A stretch of DNA of 64,000 nt. Source: G963667145 sp963667145 (GTDB lineage Bacteria; Cloacimonadota; Cloacimonadia; G963667145). The DNA lies in assembly GCA_963667145.1 (NCBI GenBank), contig OY762943.1, positions 806,001 through 870,000 of the forward strand, in the 5' to 3' direction. Positions 60,019 to 64,000 of this stretch are shown piece by piece; the first letter of the stretch is position 1; each line of letters opens with the position of its first letter. A program made the translations under genes and the position numbers. The notes under the pieces were generated by a model, which saw only the letters and a list, made by a program, of their open reading frames with translations, ran no database searches and was not told where the DNA came from.

Positions 60019-61053
60019 CTACAAATCCATCATAAATAATTCACTGACAGATTTCTTTTCACTAATATTATATATGGCTTTTGCCAAAAGTTTTGCTATG
60101 GAAACAATCTCCAAACGGCTACATTTTCTAACCTTATTCGGCTGAGAAATCGTATCTGTTATATAGATTTTCTCCAAGCAAGAATTTTCTATTCGTTCTA
60201 TGGCAGGACCAGAAAGAACTCCGTGTACGCAAGCAGCATAAATTTTCTTCGCACCGTGCTTACGCAAAGCCAAAGCCACTTTCACCAAAGACCCCGCAGT
60301 GTCCACAATATCGTCCGAGATTAAAACGTTTTTGCCCTCAACATCACCGATAATGTGTGTCAAATCAGCCTTATCATCATTTCCAGTACGTCTTTTATCT
60401 CCAAAAGCTATTGCAGTTTCGTTCTTTTCATTGCACTTCTTATCACATCTCCGAGCATAGTTGATGCGTTTGGATAACTCTCTTGCTCTCGCCACTCCAC
60501 CAGAATCGGGAGAAACTATCACGTCAATTCCGTAGCCATCATAAAAATGCTTCGCAAAAAGATAAGAAGCCGAGAGATTATCCACTGGTATATCAAAAAA
60601 ACCTTGTATCTGTTGTGAATGCAAATCGAATGTGATAATCCGCTGAGCACCCGCAGACTCCAACATATCAGCCACGAGCTTTGCCGTAATCGGAGAGCCA
60701 GACTGATCTTTTTTGTCAGTTCTAGAATATCCGTAATACGGGATAACACAGCTAACACTCTTGGCAGAGGCTCTTTTGCAAGCGTCCATCAAAATCAACA
60801 GCTCCATCAAATTATCGTTAACGGTGCGATATTGATTTTTGTCTTCTTTCTCAACAATTTCCGACGGGCAAATAGGCTGAAAGACAAAGACATCCCTATT
60901 TCTGATGCTCTCACAAAGTTTGGCGAAAGTCTCTCCATTAGAAAACTCAAAGACCTCCGCCTTACCCATAACATCTACGGCACCTTCGCCCTCTATATAT
61001 TCAGAGACCCGTTTCGCTAAATATTTATTAGCGTTGCCTGAAAATATTTTAAT
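60019..61053 (-). CDS. prs: Ribose-phosphate pyrophosphokinase, apparent ATT start codon
   Basis: Makes PRPP. The usual N-terminus IKIFSGNANKYLAKRVSEYI is in frame upstream of the first ATG (60969). It begins with ATT at 61053, six bases after a perfect AAGGAG. Starting at the ATG would delete the first 28 residues, including the conserved SGN segment. The 344-residue product then has FVFQPICPSEIVEKEDKNQY (flexible region), RTDKKDQSGSPITAKLVADM, the PRPP-binding VLISDDIVDTAGSLVKVALA, and a normal C-terminus. About 20 residues inserted around RRCDKKCNEKNETAIAFGDK are slightly unusual. It sits between spoVG and rplY. Confidence 0.92.
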   Translation of the reverse strand: MKIFSGNANKYLAKRVSEYIEGEGAVDVMGKAEVFEFSNGETFAKLCESIRNRDVFVFQPICPSEIVEKEDKNQYRTVNDNLMELLILMDACKRASAKSVSCVIPYYGYSRTDKKDQSGSPITAKLVADMLESAGAQRIITFDLHSQQIQGFFDIPVDNLSASYLFAKHFYDGYGIDVIVSPDSGGVARARELSKRINYARRCDKKCNEKNETAIAFGDKRRTGNDDKADLTHIIGDVEGKNVLISDDIVDTAGSLVKVALALRKHGAKKIYAACVHGVLSGPAIERIENSCLEKIYITDTISQPNKVRKCSRLEIVSIAKLLAKAIYNISEKKSVSELFMMDL

Positions 61054-61088
61054 GTTATTCTCCTTATAATCTGAATATTACCAACAAA

Positions 61089-61358
61089 TTAAGCTTCGGA
61101 ACTGTTCTTCTCTTCCTCGTACTTTTGCAACACCAATTCCTCTATCTCCTTTCTCGTGTCAGAGTTAAGAGGATGTGCAATATCTCGGTAAGACCCATCA
61201 CCCAGTTGACGATTTGGCATAGCAACAAACATTCCGTTGCTACCATCGATAACTTTTACATTTCTAACGATAAAGCTATCATCAAAAATGAGATTAACAA
61301 AAGCCTTCAATGGTTTGTCATCGTCTCTTAAGAATACTTCTACTTTTGTAATGTTCAT
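61089..61358 (-). CDS. spoVG: SpoVG family regulatory protein
   Basis: The 89-residue protein matches SpoVG: MNITKVEVFLRDDDKPLKAF, VNLIFDDSFIVRNVKVIDG, GMFVAMPNRQLGDGSYRDIA and HPLNSDTRKEIEELVLQKYE. SpoVG binds nucleic acids and acts as a regulator in both sporulating and non-sporulating bacteria; it does not imply sporulation. It overlaps ispE by 4 bp and precedes prs by 35 bp, the same order as in Bacillus and other lineages. Confidence 0.96.
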   Translation of the reverse strand: MNITKVEVFLRDDDKPLKAFVNLIFDDSFIVRNVKVIDGSNGMFVAMPNRQLGDGSYRDIAHPLNSDTRKEIEELVLQKYEEEKNSSEA

Positions 61359-62182
61359 GTTTCACTCCTTCCAATTTTAGTAATTGATGTCCAAAAATTT
61401 TTCTTTTTAAAATAATTCTTTGCTAAATTTAGAGAACCCATATCGTCAAAAAACCCGATTACCGTGGCTCCACTTCCAGAAAGCATTGCAGAAGTTGCCC
61501 CGCTTTCAAGCAAACCGTTTATGCATTCTCCTATCACAGGATAAAGATTTTCTACTCCTGATTGCAATGCGTTATAGCAAAATTTCGTGTCCGCTGAATA
61601 GACAAATTTCTCAAAATTTTCCGTTGCTCCAAATTCCGCAACAGCTTGATAAGCCTCTTTACTGGAAATAGGTACATTCGGATTTACCAGCAAGATTTTG
61701 TCGTCTACCTGCAAATCGATTTTACTAATTTTTTCACCTCTGCCTGTGCCGATACAAACTCCTCCAAACAGGAAAAAATTTATGTCACTCCCGAATAAAG
61801 CAGCTATTTCGTTCTGCTCAGCAAAAGACAAGTTGAGCTCCCATTCGTCGTTCAGCATAGTGAGGATTTTGGCGGCATCACTGCTACCTCCACCCAATCC
61901 TGCGGCAACGGGAATATTTTTCTGCAAAGAAATATCTACTCCCCACGAAACCCCATATTGACCTTGCAAATACTCCGCAACTTTACAAACAAGATTTTCG
62001 TTGGTTTGCAACTCTTTGTCATTACATTCAAACCTAAACTTACCACTTCTATTTCTCTCTACCCTCAGGACATCGTGCAAATCTATCTCGGCGAATATCG
62101 TCCTTATCTCGGTAAATCGCTCGCCTCTGGACAATGCGTCCAAGTACAAATTAATCTTTGCGTGAGCGTTCCCTATTAGCAT
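61355..62182 (-). CDS. ispE: 4-diphosphocytidyl-2-C-methyl-D-erythritol kinase
   Basis: The MEP-pathway GHMP kinase of 275 residues has AHAKINLYLDALSRGERFTE, the ATP-binding NIPVAAGLGGGSSDAAKILT, and the C-terminal ATSAMLSGSGATVIGFFDDM. The start is normal (MLIGNAHAKINLYL). It overlaps spoVG by 4 bp, and with ispH in this window marks an MEP-pathway organism. Confidence 0.95.
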   Translation of the reverse strand: MLIGNAHAKINLYLDALSRGERFTEIRTIFAEIDLHDVLRVERNRSGKFRFECNDKELQTNENLVCKVAEYLQGQYGVSWGVDISLQKNIPVAAGLGGGSSDAAKILTMLNDEWELNLSFAEQNEIAALFGSDINFFLFGGVCIGTGRGEKISKIDLQVDDKILLVNPNVPISSKEAYQAVAEFGATENFEKFVYSADTKFCYNALQSGVENLYPVIGECINGLLESGATSAMLSGSGATVIGFFDDMGSLNLAKNYFKKKNFWTSITKIGRSET

Positions 62183-62192
62183 CTATAAAAAT

Positions 62193-62540
62193 TTAGTATT
62201 GTTTTTTCTCTTTAATCTTGGCTCTTCTACCGCTAGCTTCGCGTAAATAGTACAACTTAGCTCTTCTAACTTTACCAAATCTCAAAACTTCCAACTTGGC
62301 TATAAGAGGTGTGGACATCGGGAAAATTCTCTCCACAGCTACACCGTTGCTAACTTTTCTCACGGTAAAAGTCTTGGAAACATCACTTCCCTTTTTTTGA
62401 ATAACAATTCCTTGAAAAGCTTGTATTCTCTCTTTAGCACCCTCTTTGATTTTATAATCTACACGTACGGTATCGCCAACTCCAAACTCAGGAAGGTCGG
62501 TTCTTACCAATTCTTTACCAACTTCGTTTAATATATCCAT
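62193..62540 (-). CDS. rplS: 50S ribosomal protein L19
   Basis: The 115-residue protein has the L19 signatures: LPEFGVGDTVRVDYKIKEGA, KERIQAFQGIVIQKKGSD, FTVRKVSNGVAVERIFPMST and the tail RFGKVRRAKLYYLREASGRR. It follows the trmD-linked methyltransferase gene by 12 bp. Confidence 0.97.
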   Translation of the reverse strand: MDILNEVGKELVRTDLPEFGVGDTVRVDYKIKEGAKERIQAFQGIVIQKKGSDVSKTFTVRKVSNGVAVERIFPMSTPLIAKLEVLRFGKVRRAKLYYLREASGRRAKIKEKKQY

Positions 62541-62552
62541 TTTATCAACTCC

Positions 62553-63101
62553 TTATACAGACAGCAATCTATCCAAGATAATAGCAACAGCACTCCGAAC
62601 CGAAAGATGGTTATATTTTCCTCTCCCTTGCAAAGGGGTCAGTATGTAATCTGCACTTTTGTGCACAGTATTTCCAAGACCACCACCTGTGCCAAACAGC
62701 AACAGCAGTGGCTTATCACACAACTTTCTCAGAGCTTCTATCTCTATTTGATTATCCATTTTTTTAGCTGTTGTAGTTACAACAATCGGATATTCACTGT
62801 CTCTATCTATAATTTTATTTATTACTTCTTTTAAATTTTCCGCATACTCAGTAACTTTCAACGCTTCTACTCTGTCGGAATTATACTCCCGAGCAAAATC
62901 TGTTTCCCAAAATTTCAAGATTCTTTGCAAAAACTCTTTTTGTCCCTGCAAAGGATTTACCACAAAAAAACCATTCACCCCAAACGATGTGCAACTGCGT
63001 GATATGTCGTGCACGTCCAAATTTGTGATGGAGGTCACAACATCGTTTCCGCTCTTGTCCACAACATCCGCATGGAGTAAAGCCAAGTAAACGCTTTTCA
63101 T
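62553..63101 (-). CDS. TrmD-linked SPOUT-like RNA methyltransferase (PF09936 type)
   Basis: The 182-residue protein resembles the SAM-dependent RNA methyltransferase family found next to trmD in Thermotoga and delta-proteobacteria: VYLALLHADVVDKSGNDVVT, ITNLDVHDISRSCTSFGVNG, and KPLLLLFGTGGGLGNTVHKS (cofactor loop), followed by LTPLQGRGKYNHLSVRSAVA. The reaction and RNA target are unknown. It overlaps trmD by 4 bp. Confidence 0.88.
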   Translation of the reverse strand: MKSVYLALLHADVVDKSGNDVVTSITNLDVHDISRSCTSFGVNGFFVVNPLQGQKEFLQRILKFWETDFAREYNSDRVEALKVTEYAENLKEVINKIIDRDSEYPIVVTTTAKKMDNQIEIEALRKLCDKPLLLLFGTGGGLGNTVHKSADYILTPLQGRGKYNHLSVRSAVAIILDRLLSV

Positions 63102-63769
63102 TTGAGCAAATCTTCTCTATTTTTTTTGGTAATTTCCAAGGCTTTATCTTTTCGCCATTTGTCTATTTTCGCATGATTCCCACCAAGAAGAACACTTGGA
63201 ACTTTCATCCCCTCGAACTCCTCAGGACGCGTATAGCTCGGTACACCCAAGATGCCATCTTCAAAAGAATCGCTTAGAGCAGAATCGATATTCCCGAGAA
63301 CTCCGTCCAACAGCCGTGCCACACCGTCTATCAATACCATCGCTGGCAGCTCGCCACCAGAAAGTACATAATCCCCAACGGAAAATTCCTTGGTGATGTA
63401 CTTGTCGCGTATTCTCTGGTCGATGTCCTTGTAATGACCGCAAACCAAAACAACTCTCTGCTTTTTCTTCAGCTCGTGCAAATCGGCTTGTAACAACGGC
63501 TTCCCCTGTGGAGTGAAGTAAATCACCTCGTCAGCTTGTTGACAATCACAATCTTTCAACGCATCCGCCAAAGGCTGAGGCGACATCACCATTCCACCAC
63601 CACCACCATAAGGATAATCGTCCACTTTCTTATGTTTGTCTTGGGAAAATTTTCTGATGTCGATTACATTAGTCAACAATTTGCTCTTTTGATGAGCAAG
63701 CCCAACAATGCTCGTCTCCAAGAAAGTAGGAAACATCTCTGGAAAAATCGTCAGAACATCAATTCTCAT
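63098..63769 (-). CDS. trmD: tRNA (guanine-37-N1)-methyltransferase
   Basis: The 223-residue SPOUT enzyme has MRIDVLTIFPEMFPTFLETS, DDYPYGGGGGMVMSPQPLAD, VLVCGHYKDIDQRIRDKYIT and FSVGDYVLSGGELPAMVLID, all diagnostic, and the C-terminal LGGNHAKIDKWRKDKALEIT. It makes m1G37, preventing frameshifts. It overlaps rimM by 4 bp, the standard rimM-trmD-rplS order. Confidence 0.97.
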   Translation of the reverse strand: MRIDVLTIFPEMFPTFLETSIVGLAHQKSKLLTNVIDIRKFSQDKHKKVDDYPYGGGGGMVMSPQPLADALKDCDCQQADEVIYFTPQGKPLLQADLHELKKKQRVVLVCGHYKDIDQRIRDKYITKEFSVGDYVLSGGELPAMVLIDGVARLLDGVLGNIDSALSDSFEDGILGVPSYTRPEEFEGMKVPSVLLGGNHAKIDKWRKDKALEITKKNREDLLK

Positions 63770-64000
63770 AAATTCAACAAATCTTCTATGTTTTGCAATT
63801 GCAATGTGTTATCTCCAACACCAGCAATATATTCAGAAACTTCTGGAACTAACAGCACTTTGCCATCAAATTCTATCTCCAAAACTGCCAAAGCACTTTC
63901 TCTACTATAGCCCACAACTCTACCAATCAATTCACCTTGAAAATAGACTTCAAATCCACAGTAAGCACAATCTTCGGAAGTCAAACCTTGATAATCTTCT
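63766..64000 (-). CDS. rimM: Ribosome maturation factor RimM, C-terminal part (5' end outside window)
   Basis: The frame is open to the right edge. The visible 78 residues begin EDYQGLTSEDCAYCGFEVYF and hold the PRC-barrel domain (GELIGRVVGYSRESALAVLE, GKVLLVPEVSEYIAGVGDNT). RimM helps assemble the 30S head around S19. Position directly upstream of trmD supports the call. The three Cys residues around CAYC are unusual for the family. Confidence 0.85.
   Translation of the reverse strand, partial: EDYQGLTSEDCAYCGFEVYFQGELIGRVVGYSRESALAVLEIEFDGKVLLVPEVSEYIAGVGDNTLQLQNIEDLLNL

Noticed and set aside
61089..61358. Evidence for sporulation from spoVG
   Set aside because: SpoVG is widespread in non-sporulating bacteria, and no other sporulation gene is in the window.

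Overview
The window reads as a chromosome segment of an anaerobic, diderm (LPS-bearing) bacterium of roughly 40% GC. The diderm call rests on Kdo transferase, a heptosyltransferase, several outer-membrane barrel proteins and a lipoprotein. The anaerobe call rests on a complete rnfCDGEAB operon and an ORP-like cluster of MinD/Mrp ATPases with NifX-type proteins. Type III glutamine synthetase, spoVG and multi-domain surface proteases would fit an FCB-type lineage such as Cloacimonadota. That assignment is inference and no marker here settles it.

Layout. 1-706: 3' part of an NFACT/RqcH gene. 674-5934 (minus): a five-gene operon whose first product fuses a FliF-like periplasmic ring domain, one membrane segment and a complete FliG-like rotor. 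It is followed by an outer-membrane protein with a CsgG/FlgO-like domain, a TPR lipoprotein, MotA and MotB. No other flagellar gene is present. This looks like a minimal, non-flagellar rotary envelope motor and is the most interesting item in the window. 6209-15123: apbE, a glycosyltransferase, cysS, a CNNM/CBS protein, ybeY, a degenerate polysaccharide deacetylase-like gene, mtaB, three tRNAs and a DUF364 gene. 15234-18798 (minus): the ORP-like cluster headed by a DUF134 regulator.

18840-28050 is an accessory region. It holds a peptidase E pseudogene, a run of small plus-strand genes (VOC, DUF5131, acyltransferase, DUF3781, esterase, CDF transporter, cupin, flavodoxin), a hydrolase, a methyltransferase, and an AT-rich nuclease-like gene bracketed by two copies of the 3' end of a NusG-domain-II gene. 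28029-35170 (minus): LPS core genes, YjbQ, a large surface metalloprotease and an amino-acid permease fused to a PTS EIIA domain. 35267-44277 (minus): MBL hydrolase, cmk, ispH, rpsA and rnfCDGEAB, all closely packed. 44450-55453 (plus): tmRNA, HU, dnaN, a glycosyl-hydrolase-like lipoprotein/secreted protein, an S4 protein, a Wzz-like protein, glutamine synthetase III, an rRNA/tRNA methyltransferase, malic enzyme and a patatin-barrel fusion. 55454-64000 (minus): a long housekeeping operon rimM-trmD-MTase-rplS-ispE-spoVG-prs-rplY-pth-rpsF-ssb-rpsR-DUF2232-rplI-dciA-rpe.

How parts work together: Rnf converts ferredoxin/NAD redox energy into an ion gradient, and ApbE would install the FMN groups on RnfG and RnfD. 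The MotAB-type stator could spend the same gradient on the FliF-FliG rotor. prs has no usable upstream ATG, and its full N-terminus requires an ATT start.
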